Made by a program: the position numbers and the translations under genes
Shown here: piece by piece, positions 1 through 9,519 of the stretch
How positions within the stretch are numbered: the stretch's first letter is position 1
Layout of the letters: each line of letters opens with the position of its first letter
The notes under the pieces: model-generated
Seen by the model: only the letters and a program-made list of their open reading frames with translations
Databases searched by the model: none
What the model was told of the DNA's origin: nothing
DNA from: an uncultured Bacteroidales bacterium
GTDB taxonomy: Bacteria; Bacteroidota; Bacteroidia; Bacteroidales; F082
Direction of reading: 5' to 3'
DNA: 64,000 nucleotides
NCBI GenBank assembly: GCA_900315175.1
Contig: OMYA01000005.1
Location: 248,001 to 312,000 of the forward strand

Positions 1-2841
1 TTTTACAATCACATCCATCTGACTGGTGATTTGGTCATTCCTAATTCAGTCAAATACATTGGAGAACAAGCTTTCTTTTTTTGTTGCGGTTTTACAGGCT
101 CATTGACCCTACCCGACTCATTAACAACGATTGAAGCAAGCGTTTTTGATTATTGTTACGGTTTGACCGGACAGTTAATAATTCCTGAATCTGTTACGTC
201 GATTGGCTCCTTGGCTTTTTACAATTGTAAAGATTTCACTGGTTCTCTGATAATTCCGAATTCAGTAACCAACATAGAATCCAGCGCATTTGCAGGATGT
301 ACAGGTTTGTGCGACACTTTAGTTATTGGCAACTCCGTCGTCGATATTTCATATCGCGTGTTTAAGAGTTGTAGTTTCAGCAAAACAATATCCTTGGCTG
401 AAACTCCGCCTATGATTGATGAACTAACATTTGAAAACTTCACATGCCCTACCCTGACAGTTCCTTGCGGATGCAGACTGGCATACGGGAATTATGGCTA
501 CACTAACTCTTTTTCAGCAATTATCGAAGACTGTGTATATTGTTGGGACGGCACCATTGCCGAATCATTCGACGGCGGCGACGGCTCGGAGGAAAATCCT
601 TATCAGATTGCGACACCGCAGCAGTTGGCATTGCTTGCCCATATTACAAACGACAGCGTCGTAGAACCCGCTTATTATATCCTTACTGATGACATTTGTC
701 TTTATAATGACACGATTCAATGGACGCCCATAGGTTATGAAATATACTATCAGGCTTATTTGAAACCGTTCGGCGGTGTTTTCGATGGCAACGGTCATTG
801 TGTTTATGACATGATAATCGACAATCCTGAAAGAAATCTTCCATCGGGTTTATTCGGATATGCCGAAAATGCCACTATCAAAAACCTTCAAATTGATTGT
901 TCAAGCATTAAAAACAATAATTATATAGCAGGTCTTATTGTCGCAAGAGCCAGAAACAGCAAAATTGAGAATTGCAAGACTATCTACAGTAACATTGAAT
1001 ATTGTCAGATTGCCGGCGGCATTGTCGGAGGAATAGAAAATTTTAACGACGACAGTACTTATATTAAAAATTGCGTCAATGAAGCCAATTTGGACAGCAT
1101 CTATTATGGCGGCGGAATAGTTGGAGACATTTATGTCGATATTGACACTTGCGTTGTGATGATAGAATCATGTATAAACAAAGGAAATATTATTGCCAAA
1201 AGTTATTCAGGCGGCATATCGGGCGCGGCGAGATTGTCAATTATCGAAAATTGTCAGAATTTCGGCACGATTTACGGAAGTGATGCCGGAGGTATTTTAG
1301 GTAGTGGAAGAGATTGCGTGTTTAAAAATTGCGTAAACAACAGATCTGGTGTTTTTGACGGCGGCGAGAATGTGGCTGGCGGCATTGTGGCTGTGCTTAT
1401 ACATGGCAAGTTGCTGAATTGCAGAAACTTTGCGGATGGTTCTGGCGCAACAATAGGCGGTATCGTCGGAGTTTGCAACGGTACGGAAATCCGTCAATGC
1501 GCAAACCAAGGAAGAATTTGGTGTATAGGTCAATCGTGCGGCGGCATTATGGGCGAAAGAGGCTATCAAGAGGATATGGTTTATATTTACGATTGTTACA
1601 ATCGTGGCGATATCATTACTGATATTGTTTTAACTAAAGACACGTTGGAATACGTTTGCGAAGGCGGAATACTTGGCTCAGGGTATGTGTCAATCAACAA
1701 CGTTTACAACACTGGTGATTTTAGAATAATTGCTGGTATGTCAAATGTGCCGGCTTATATCGGCAATATCGTTGGCTATATGCACGATCCATTATTAGAT
1801 TTGAACTGCTACTGGCTCTACGATGATGAGTATCCGGCTTGCGGCGACCCAAATTGGCCCGATTTGCCTGGCTCTTCGGCTTTTCGGCAGTGGGTATCAC
1901 AATCGAACTGCGTTCTTTACGTGCCTCAATATGGCACCGACGATTTGGTGGAGGCATTGAACTATGGCTCAAACGGAGGATGTGTATGGGTTAGAGACAC
2001 AGAACTCACCAACGGCGGCTTCCCGATTTGGGGAGTCAAAGAATTTAATTATCCAAAAACCGGCGACGAATGGTATTATGAAATCATCAACGAAAACGGA
2101 AGCGTCACCTATCAGTATCTGGAATGTGCTGCCGACACCACCATCGGGACATCCAGACCGAAAGTCATAGTAAAGAGCAACACATTGTATGACAAAGGAT
2201 TAAACGTTGTAAAGACTCACGAATACGTTTACAGCGACAACGGCATCGTCTATTGGTGGGACAAGCTCACAGGAAGCTACACCACGCTTTACAATTTCAA
2301 TGCCAATGTCGGTGACGAATGGAGTATTAGCGTTGGTAATCAAAGTATTACGATGTATGTAGATGCGGTTAGCTACACCGAATACAGTGGCAACGTTTAT
2401 CGAATAATGACCGTAAGCGATGAACAAGACATCTTCAGTGGACAAATAATTTGCGGCATCGGGCACACCAGAAGTTTCTTCCCCGAGAGATTGCTTCAGA
2501 AAGACAGAAATTATCGCGTTGACGGCATGCGCTGCTATTGGGTTGACGGCGAGCCGATTATCCAGTTTGGCGATGTCGATTGCGATGAGATTTACGAGGA
2601 GTATCATAAAGAGATTCCGCCAATCGATACAGAAATCACGGTTTATCCTAATCCAGCCGATGATTTCATAATGATTAACGTCAAACAGCCAACACATTAC
2701 ACAATATCCGACATCTTTGGAAAAACAATTTTAAAAGGAATTATTTCATCTGATAATCAGCAGATTAACATAGAAAACTTGCCGGATGGAATGTATTTTG
2801 TAAATATCAATAATCAAATTGTAAAGATTATTAAAAATTGA
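1..2841 (+). CDS. BspA-like leucine-rich repeat and GLUG-repeat surface protein, type IX secreted, 5' truncated by window edge
   Basis: The reading frame is open from base 1, and the bases before the first possible start encode another repeat unit, so the true start lies outside the window. The first ~140 residues are BspA/Treponema-type leucine-rich repeats (units with IPNSV, I-x2-xAF and C-x-G-L/F). From about residue 175 there is a GGDGSEENPYQIATPQQL segment typical of the entry to GLUG-repeat regions, followed to about residue 560 by repeats of the form GGIVG...NC.N.G. The last ~75 residues (YPNPADDF ... DGMYFVNI) match the type IX secretion C-terminal sorting domain, so the protein should be exported and anchored to the cell surface. 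The role is probably adhesion or host/matrix contact, by analogy with BspA proteins. The ligand cannot be read from the sequence. It is convergent with the next gene across a strong hairpin. Confidence 0.85.
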   Translation, partial: FYNHIHLTGDLVIPNSVKYIGEQAFFFCCGFTGSLTLPDSLTTIEASVFDYCYGLTGQLIIPESVTSIGSLAFYNCKDFTGSLIIPNSVTNIESSAFAGCTGLCDTLVIGNSVVDISYRVFKSCSFSKTISLAETPPMIDELTFENFTCPTLTVPCGCRLAYGNYGYTNSFSAIIEDCVYCWDGTIAESFDGGDGSEENPYQIATPQQLALLAHITNDSVVEPAYYILTDDICLYNDTIQWTPIGYEIYYQAYLKPFGGVFDGNGHCVYDMIIDNPERNLPSGLFGYAENATIKNLQIDCSSIKNNNYIAGLIVARARNSKIENCKTIYSNIEYCQIAGGIVGGIENFNDDSTYIKNCVNEANLDSIYYGGGIVGDIYVDIDTCVVMIESCINKGNIIAKSYSGGISGAARLSIIENCQNFGTIYGSDAGGILGSGRDCVFKNCVNNRSGVFDGGENVAGGIVAVLIHGKLLNCRNFADGSGATIGGIVGVCNGTEIRQCANQGRIWCIGQSCGGIMGERGYQEDMVYIYDCYNRGDIITDIVLTKDTLEYVCEGGILGSGYVSINNVYNTGDFRIIAGMSNVPAYIGNIVGYMHDPLLDLNCYWLYDDEYPACGDPNWPDLPGSSAFRQWVSQSNCVLYVPQYGTDDLVEALNYGSNGGCVWVRDTELTNGGFPIWGVKEFNYPKTGDEWYYEIINENGSVTYQYLECAADTTIGTSRPKVIVKSNTLYDKGLNVVKTHEYVYSDNGIVYWWDKLTGSYTTLYNFNANVGDEWSISVGNQSITMYVDAVSYTEYSGNVYRIMTVSDEQDIFSGQIICGIGHTRSFFPERLLQKDRNYRVDGMRCYWVDGEPIIQFGDVDCDEIYEEYHKEIPPIDTEITVYPNPADDFIMINVKQPTHYTISDIFGKTILKGIISSDNQQINIENLPDGMYFVNINNQIVKIIKN

Positions 2842-2852
2842 GAATAAAATTA

Positions 2853-2912
2853 CGGCGCTGCTTTAAAGGCATTAACGCCATTAATGGCATTAACGCCCTT
2901 AAAGCAGCGCCG
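2853..2912. terminator. Bidirectional hairpin terminator between convergent genes
   Basis: A perfect 14-bp stem (CGGCGCTGCTTTAA at 2853-2866 and its complement at 2899-2912) encloses a loop made of 9-nt units of the form GGCATTAAC. It lies between the stops of two convergent genes and so probably ends both transcripts. The 9-nt loop units recur near 52.14 and 53.05 kb. Confidence 0.7.
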
Positions 2913-2932
2913 CATTAATTACTTTTACAGTA

Positions 2933-5900
2933 TTAATGTGTCTTATCCGGCCACTCCGGCACTGCCGGCGCCTCCGGCCAGTCTTTCATCTGTTCCAGAA
3001 TCACCTCAATGGCCTTGTCTAACTGGGCATCGACGCCATTGAACTCGTCGTATGGGTTGTTGTCGATGACGATGTCAGGGTCAACACCGTGTCCCTCGAT
3101 AATCCAATTGCCGTTCTGGTCGAATGGAGCGAACTCAGGACGATTCAACGTGCCACCGTCAATGAACGGCAAGCTGCCACGGATGCCCACAACGCCACCC
3201 CATGAACGTGTGCCGATGGTGGTACCGAGTTTATAATGTTTGAACTGCCATGGGAACAGGTCGCCGTCGGATGCTGAGTATTTGTTAAATAACAACACCT
3301 TTGGTCCGTTTATCATCTGGTTAGGCTTGATTTCGGCTGCGTTACCGTTACGTGTCACGGTCCACATGGATGCCTCACGGCGCAGACGCTCGATAATCAT
3401 CGGAGAGACGTTGCCGCCGCCATTGCCACGATCGTCGATGATGAGAGCCTTCTTGGTGAGCTGCGGATAGAAATATTTCACAAACTCATTCAAGCCCTCA
3501 GGGCCCATATCGGGGATGTGGATGTAACCCACCTGACCGTTGGTCGCCTTGCTGACCTTCTCGATGTTGTTTTGCACCATATTGTAGTAATAAAGCGAGT
3601 TTTCGCTTGCAATCGGTGTCACCACCACGTCACGGGCGCCGCTTTCTGATGCTTTGGTGTTCAGACTCAGAACCACAGCCTTGCCAGCCTTGTCAACCAA
3701 AGCCTCATATATATTGTTCATGTCTTTTGTGGAGACGCCGTCGACAGCCACGATGAAGTCGCCTTCATTAGCATTTACTCCTATTTCAGTCAAAGGTGAG
3801 ATTGTTGCATCGTTCCAGCTCTCCCCTTTCAAAATCTTGTTGATCTTGTAATAACCGCTGCCATCGCGCTCGAGTTCCGCGCCAAGCAGACCGAGTTTGA
3901 GACGTGGTGTCTCGACGCGGTCGCCGCCGCCGGTGTAGGCGTGACCGATGTTCAACTCGCCAATCATCTCGCCTATAAGGTAGTTGACATCGTTACGGTC
4001 GCCACAATACGGAATCAAAACGGCATATTTGTCGTGAATTGCCGGCCAGTCGTTGCCATGCATGTTTGGCGCATAGAAGAAGTCACGCATCTGGCGCCAT
4101 GCCTCGGTGTAAATCTGAGCCCATTCCTCATGCAGGTTGACCCATTTCTTCATGTTGGAGAGGTCTATAGGCTCGTCGATGCCTTTCACCTCACGTTTCG
4201 GAGCGTTGATCACCGCGATGTTCCAACGTTTTCTGACAACCATCTTCTTTCCGTCAGGAGTCAGATAATAATCATTGAAGTCACCGATTTTTGTAGCTTC
4301 TTTTTCCTCCAAATCGTAGTAATACAAGCCGCCGCCGCGGTTGCCCCAAGACATGTAATAAAGCCCGTTTTCAACCGCATTAAGGTCGTAATAATAGGCA
4401 GTATTCAAATCTGGCAATGGGATGACACGACTCATAATGCCTTCAAAATCAATCTTTATCGTCTTGTCGTCTTCTTTCTTGGAATCTTTTTTCTTGTCTT
4501 TGCCTTTGTCTGACTTGCCTGACTTCTCCTCTTTTGCATCGCCTTTATCGACAGTCACTTCGTCATTTTTTGTAAGGAAAGGCGAAGGAGTGTCTTTCTG
4601 CAAGGTAATCATGTAGATGCGGCTCATCTCGCGATAGGCGTAGTTCCATTCCACGCTGCTGTATGTCGGGTTGAAATCACGTTCTGAAGTGAAATACAGA
4701 TACTTTCCGTTCTTGTCGAATGTAGGATTCGATGAGTTGAACCAGGTGTCGGTGACAGGCTCAGCCTTCTGAGTATCAACGTTATAGATGAATATTCTGC
4801 TGAACTCTGACATATTATTGTCGGCATACGCAATCCATTTGCTGTCGGGTGACCAAGTGAAATCTCTCATCTCGCCATCCTGGCTCTTCGCTACCTCAGT
4901 CACCTTCTTAGAGGCGACGTCAACCATCATAAGGCGGTTCATCTTGTCGTACCAGGTGATTTTCTTGCTGTCAGGCGACCATGAAGGCTGGTATTTGTAA
5001 GTCTCCGAAACCGATTTAGGATCTGTGAGTTGGATTGCCTCTTCTTTGCCGTCTTGTTTCTGAATGTAAAGCTCGTCGTTGCCAGTTCTATCTGAGATGT
5101 ATGCGATATATTCGCCGTCAGGTGACCAAGCCACATTACGGTCGTGAACGCCGTCTGATTTTGTGAGATTACGGGTAATTCCTGACTCTACAGGCAATGT
5201 CCAGACATCACCGCGAGCGCCCAAAACAATACGTTTGCCATCTGGAGACACATCGCCGGAGGTGATAAACTTCGAGGCATCGACATATTTTGTTCTCGAT
5301 GAGATGCCGTCGCCTATGATTTGCACTGGAATCGGGTGAATTGAGTTGTCTTTCAGACTCAAGCGGAACAGCTCGCCACCGTTTTCATAAACGATGTCGT
5401 TGTCGCCCAACGAAGGATATTTCACATCGTAATATGTATAGTTTGTAACCTTCGTAATCACCTTTGTTTTCAGGTCATAGCAGAAGATATTCATCGTTCT
5501 GTCGCGGTCTGAGCAGAAATAAATCTTATCGCCTGCCCACATCGGGAAGATATCCTGAGCCACGTTGTTGGTGATGTTTGTCAACTCTTTTGTGTTGAAA
5601 TCGAAGATCCAGACATCGTCGGCCATACCGCCGCGGTAGTATTTCCAGGTACGGAACTCACGCATCACGCGGTTGAACGCAATCTTTTGTCCGTCAGGGG
5701 AATAGGTTATCCAGCCGCCTTCTTCAAATGGGAGCTGTTCGCCAAGTCCACCGTTGATGTTAGCCACGAAAAGATGTCCGATAAAATCGTCCCAAGTGAT
5801 TCTGCGTGAACGATATACGATATTCTCGTTGTCTTTCCACGTCATCACGATGTTGTTTGGTCCCATACGGTCTGAGAGGTCATCGCGGTCGAGGGTGGCA

Positions 5901-6220
5901 GTGTAGGTAACACGTTGAGGCTCACCACCTTCTGATGGCATCACATAAACCTCGGTATTGCCGTCGTATTGGCCTGTAAATGCAATGTTTTTCCCATCGG
6001 GTGAGAATCTTGCGAAAATCTCGAATCCGTCAGGGTCGTTGGTCAATTGGCGAGCCACTCCGCCGTTGATGTCGACGGTGTAAAGGTCACCGGCATGGCT
6101 GAAGACGACCTGGTTTCCGTGGATTGCCGGGAAACGCAGCATCTTAGCCTCGTTCTGTGCCTGCATCGACAATGTGCCAAAAGCAAGCAACATGCTGAAA
6201 ATCAATAAGTTTTTCTTCAT
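2933..6220 (-). CDS. Tricorn-like S41-family peptidase with N-terminal beta-propeller
   Basis: A 1095-residue protein with a cleavable signal peptide ending near MQAQN, so periplasmic. Residues ~30-560 hold WD40/PD40 propeller repeats (FSPDGKNIAF, WSPDGEYIAY and similar). A lysine/aspartate-rich low-complexity linker follows (~570-600), then the tricorn core, a PDZ-like segment (~770-850) and the C-terminal S41 protease domain. The nucleophile should be Ser984 in SASDGD, followed by Asp985. Glu1042 in IIEGHG lies 58 residues further, the same spacing as Ser965/Glu1023 in archaeal tricorn. The catalytic His region is NIGHAY, with Gly rather than Ser before His. Probable role is processing of oligopeptides in the periplasm. 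It is followed upstream by a helicase gene at 17 bp distance, but a functional link is not evident. Confidence 0.9.
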   Translation of the reverse strand: MKKNLLIFSMLLAFGTLSMQAQNEAKMLRFPAIHGNQVVFSHAGDLYTVDINGGVARQLTNDPDGFEIFARFSPDGKNIAFTGQYDGNTEVYVMPSEGGEPQRVTYTATLDRDDLSDRMGPNNIVMTWKDNENIVYRSRRITWDDFIGHLFVANINGGLGEQLPFEEGGWITYSPDGQKIAFNRVMREFRTWKYYRGGMADDVWIFDFNTKELTNITNNVAQDIFPMWAGDKIYFCSDRDRTMNIFCYDLKTKVITKVTNYTYYDVKYPSLGDNDIVYENGGELFRLSLKDNSIHPIPVQIIGDGISSRTKYVDASKFITSGDVSPDGKRIVLGARGDVWTLPVESGITRNLTKSDGVHDRNVAWSPDGEYIAYISDRTGNDELYIQKQDGKEEAIQLTDPKSVSETYKYQPSWSPDSKKITWYDKMNRLMMVDVASKKVTEVAKSQDGEMRDFTWSPDSKWIAYADNNMSEFSRIFIYNVDTQKAEPVTDTWFNSSNPTFDKNGKYLYFTSERDFNPTYSSVEWNYAYREMSRIYMITLQKDTPSPFLTKNDEVTVDKGDAKEEKSGKSDKGKDKKKDSKKEDDKTIKIDFEGIMSRVIPLPDLNTAYYYDLNAVENGLYYMSWGNRGGGLYYYDLEEKEATKIGDFNDYYLTPDGKKMVVRKRWNIAVINAPKREVKGIDEPIDLSNMKKWVNLHEEWAQIYTEAWRQMRDFFYAPNMHGNDWPAIHDKYAVLIPYCGDRNDVNYLIGEMIGELNIGHAYTGGGDRVETPRLKLGLLGAELERDGSGYYKINKILKGESWNDATISPLTEIGVNANEGDFIVAVDGVSTKDMNNIYEALVDKAGKAVVLSLNTKASESGARDVVVTPIASENSLYYYNMVQNNIEKVSKATNGQVGYIHIPDMGPEGLNEFVKYFYPQLTKKALIIDDRGNGGGNVSPMIIERLRREASMWTVTRNGNAAEIKPNQMINGPKVLLFNKYSASDGDLFPWQFKHYKLGTTIGTRSWGGVVGIRGSLPFIDGGTLNRPEFAPFDQNGNWIIEGHGVDPDIVIDNNPYDEFNGVDAQLDKAIEVILEQMKDWPEAPAVPEWPDKTH

Positions 6221-6237
6221 AGATTAAATATTTATGG

Positions 6238-9200
6238 TTATAATTCTAGTGACAATTGTTTATTTTTGTTGGAGATTTCGCCATTACCATCTCTCTGCGT
6301 TCGATGTTCGGTCGAAATGACGGATGGGATTTCAACAGCTTTAACCTCATTTCCTATATAAACGAGAAATGCCTTGATTTGCTGCATGGAATTCATTTGA
6401 ATTATCGCATTCATATAATCTCTCAGCTGGTTGTAATATTCCTCATGCGCCTTACCCGTCTTATAATCAATGAGGATCGTGCCTTGAGGTGTCTCGGCAT
6501 ACCTGTCGGGACGGATGATTCTGCCGTCATAAGTATGGATGTCCATCTCGTTTTTCACCACGGCATCTTCAGCAAACGCTGGCTTAAGCTCAGGAATATC
6601 AGTCACTTTGCGGAATGTATTGAGCAACTTGGCTGCCTGTTCCTCATCGATAGTGCCATCGTTGACGTAAGGTCGCAGTGCCCTCTCAGCATCGTCAATA
6701 GTCTTGATTTTCGAGAGTATCTGATGCACCAGCGAGCCCCATTCTTCAGGCATAAACGAGCCTTTCTCTGCCCAAATCATGGTAGGATCAGGGGTAAAAT
6801 CAAGTTTTTCAGCCCAATTCAGCGTTCTCGGAGCCTCCTCGTCTGCTTTCAATTCCAAAACCTTGACATCTGTCTTTGCCCCATCTTTCTCCTTGATTTT
6901 CAATATGGTAGAATCGAAATCACCATAATTATACGATGTCATCTCCTCGCCTTCCTGAACTTCAAACTCATCGTTTTTCACGAAATAATCGTCAAAGTCG
7001 GAATCGTCGTTTTCTGTCTTAACATGCTGAATATCAATATTATCCGCAAAGAAATCAGTAAAAAGATTGTATCCGTCGACCGGTCGTTTATCGTTGGTAT
7101 AAACGAAAAGCATGTTTTTGGCACGCGTCATCGCGACATACATGATGTCGAGAATGTCGAGCATCGTTTTCTCGTTCTCTTTTTCAACAAGCGGCTCGTA
7201 GGAGGTGCCTGCAAGCTTGTCTTTAGACAATTTCAGCAGGAATGCGTCAAGATGTGGAATATCATTAGTATCTTGATTATCAGCACATTGCAACCATATC
7301 TCGCTTTGTGTAAAACCTCTCGACGGAATCAGACTTGTGTCGGCGTAAGGATATAAAACAACCTTGAATTCCAGTCCTTTTGCCTTATGAATTGTCATAA
7401 TCTGCACGCAATCGAGGTCACCGGTGATTTGCACCGCGAGCTTGACTTTTTTCTTTTCCCAGAACTCAATAAAATCGCCGATTCCTGCACTATGATGGCA
7501 CTGCCAGTCGTAGACTGTATTCATGAAATATTGCAGGAACACGTCTTCCAACAAGTTGAAGTTGTATTGTTTACAGATTTGAATGCACAAATCGTAGATT
7601 CCACCAGATTGTTCTTTTATTGAGACGCTCTTTCGAACGTCTTTACAGCCTATCTTCGCAGAATAGAATTCCACCGCCTTTTGTGTCACCGGATTGTCGT
7701 CATCAAGCATTAATTTTAATGTGTTCACAATAAGTTGGACCTTGTCGGATGTTTGCAACAAGACCGATTCCGCGGATAGGACTTCAATGCCATTTTCGAC
7801 AAGGAAATTAGCGATATCCGTGCCATCGCTGTTAGAACGCACTAATATTGTAATATCTTTATAATCAATTCCTTGTCTATGCAAATCTATAATTTGCTTT
7901 AACATTGAAGATTTGACTTTATCCTTGAATTCCGCTGTCTTCATCTCGCCATGAAACACTTCGACAGAGACGAAACCATCAGGCTTTTTCGGGTCATAAA
8001 TCTGTTCAGCATCGTCGTAAACATCGTTGTTAATTATGGTGCCAGCATACCTGAAAAACGTGTTGTTGAACTTGATTACATTTTTCGAGGAGCGGTAATT
8101 TGTGCCAAGCGACATCTTTTGTGCGGAATTGACGAACTGCTGCTCACAACGCGAGCCAAACTCACCGTCAGGACGTTTGTAAATCTTAGGCAATTGGATG
8201 ATTTGCTCAACTTCGCCACTGCGGAAACGGTAAATCGACTGCTTCGCATCGCCCACAATCATGTTCATTTTGCCAAAAGAGAGGCTGTTTTCCATCAACG
8301 GCAGGAAATTCTGCCATTGCAGCACCGAAGTGTCCTGAAACTCATCGATGAAATAATGTCTGTACTTCTCGCCTATTCTCTCGTAGATGAACGGCACCGA
8401 GCAATCGCCCAGAATGTCGGAAATACGTTTGTTGAACTCGGAAATATGCACCTGCGAGGTCTCTGCGATATATTGTCTGATAAGCTCGAAAATATGACTT
8501 CTCAAAACATACAAATACAGGTCCTTCTCTATTATTCCAAACACTAACTTTTTGGAATACAACGACTTATATCTCACAATAGCATTGGCATAAACCTCGA
8601 CAATAGAATAGTCGGAAACATGACTTTTAGCATCGTTCCAGCGTTTTTCGCCATTCAAAATCTTCTCTGTTGTGGCTGTGGTGACAACACTTTTGCCTTC
8701 CTGCATCTTCCTTTTCACCGACGGCAAACCCGTTTTAGCCTTTCCATTGTAATCCAAATCAGTGATGCCAAGCCGGTTCTCTTCTGCTTCTATATCTTTG
8801 ATAATCAGCGACAAAGCCTCAGCCATCGTTTCGTTTTCCGAATGGACGTAATTCTTTATCTCTTTATATTTTGCCTCGTCTAAACCTTTGAAATTCTTAT
8901 AGTTACCTTTACGATAAGCATCTTCGGACAACAGTTTCTCGATATATTCGCCTATGAGCTTCTTCACGTTCCACGAGGTCTCTTCCGAAAGGTTAAACTC
9001 GACAAATTCCGACAAGATTTTTGTTATGAAATCATCCTTGCCAATCTCGTCGGAAAGGCGTTGGATTATCTCGTCAATCAAATCATCGTTGTCGAGAATG
9101 ACGCTATATTGTCCGGGTAGTTCAAGCTCTTTTGCGAAGCTCCTCGATAGTCTCTGGACGAAGCTGTCAATGGTGCAAACAGCCATATCGCTGTAATTAT

Positions 9201-9519
9201 GCAAAATATTGACATACAATTTCTTAGACCTATTTATTAAATCTATCACTTTAAGTCCTGTCGCAGCTACAAGATAGTCGCGCATTTGAACGATATCGGT
9301 CTTATTTGACTCCTCGATGATGCCTTGAAGGTAGCGCAGAATCTTATCCTTCATCTCGTTGGCGGCCTTGTTGGTGAACGTCACAGCCAGTATCTCTTTG
9401 TAGGCGTCGGCATGGTCGCCAAGGCACAACGTCAGGTATTCCCTCACGATGGTGAAGGTCTTTCCAGAGCCGGCAGAGGCTTTGTATATCTTGAAAGGCT
9501 TATCTTGGCGTTGGCTCAT
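6238..9519 (-). CDS. UvrD/RecB-family helicase-nuclease (AddA-like)
   Basis: 1093 residues. Walker A ASAGSGKT is at residues 14-21, followed by further superfamily 1 helicase motifs: DEFQDTS (motif II), VGDAKQSIYRFR (motif III), TIHKAKGLEF (motif V) and VAMTRAK (motif VI). The C-terminal ~250 residues carry a RecB-type PD-(D/E)XK nuclease (RPDR ... ILIDYKTGK ... YYNQLRDY). It should act with an AddB-like partner in double-strand break resection, but no such partner gene is adjacent. The start overlaps the end of the TamB-like gene by 20 nt, suggesting co-translation. The last ~25 residues (from SVISTE) are encoded by a copy of a dispersed repeat (6271-6322) and are probably not part of the ancestral protein. 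Confidence 0.88.
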   Translation of the reverse strand: MSQRQDKPFKIYKASAGSGKTFTIVREYLTLCLGDHADAYKEILAVTFTNKAANEMKDKILRYLQGIIEESNKTDIVQMRDYLVAATGLKVIDLINRSKKLYVNILHNYSDMAVCTIDSFVQRLSRSFAKELELPGQYSVILDNDDLIDEIIQRLSDEIGKDDFITKILSEFVEFNLSEETSWNVKKLIGEYIEKLLSEDAYRKGNYKNFKGLDEAKYKEIKNYVHSENETMAEALSLIIKDIEAEENRLGITDLDYNGKAKTGLPSVKRKMQEGKSVVTTATTEKILNGEKRWNDAKSHVSDYSIVEVYANAIVRYKSLYSKKLVFGIIEKDLYLYVLRSHIFELIRQYIAETSQVHISEFNKRISDILGDCSVPFIYERIGEKYRHYFIDEFQDTSVLQWQNFLPLMENSLSFGKMNMIVGDAKQSIYRFRSGEVEQIIQLPKIYKRPDGEFGSRCEQQFVNSAQKMSLGTNYRSSKNVIKFNNTFFRYAGTIINNDVYDDAEQIYDPKKPDGFVSVEVFHGEMKTAEFKDKVKSSMLKQIIDLHRQGIDYKDITILVRSNSDGTDIANFLVENGIEVLSAESVLLQTSDKVQLIVNTLKLMLDDDNPVTQKAVEFYSAKIGCKDVRKSVSIKEQSGGIYDLCIQICKQYNFNLLEDVFLQYFMNTVYDWQCHHSAGIGDFIEFWEKKKVKLAVQITGDLDCVQIMTIHKAKGLEFKVVLYPYADTSLIPSRGFTQSEIWLQCADNQDTNDIPHLDAFLLKLSKDKLAGTSYEPLVEKENEKTMLDILDIMYVAMTRAKNMLFVYTNDKRPVDGYNLFTDFFADNIDIQHVKTENDDSDFDDYFVKNDEFEVQEGEEMTSYNYGDFDSTILKIKEKDGAKTDVKVLELKADEEAPRTLNWAEKLDFTPDPTMIWAEKGSFMPEEWGSLVHQILSKIKTIDDAERALRPYVNDGTIDEEQAAKLLNTFRKVTDIPELKPAFAEDAVVKNEMDIHTYDGRIIRPDRYAETPQGTILIDYKTGKAHEEYYNQLRDYMNAIIQMNSMQQIKAFLVYIGNEVKAVEIPSVISTEHRTQRDGNGEISNKNKQLSLEL
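6271..6322. repeat. Dispersed inverted-type repeat, copy A, inside a C-terminus
   Basis: A copy of the repeat whose core on one strand reads GTCATTTCGACCGAA...GGAGAAATCT. On the minus strand it is translated as SVISTE...NGEIS, the tail of the AddA-like helicase. Further copies lie at 25334, 34283, 42111, 46757, 51873, 52998 and 62656. Confidence 0.65.

Noticed and set aside
31..33. TTG at position 31 as the start of the BspA-like gene
   Set aside because: The frame is open to base 1 and the bases before it encode a repeat unit, so the gene begins before the window.
6256..7356. A 366-codon open frame on the plus strand inside the AddA-like helicase gene
   Set aside because: It is antisense to a gene with clear helicase and nuclease motifs, has no recognisable domain, no -7 box and no ribosome-binding context. 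It is a codon-bias shadow.
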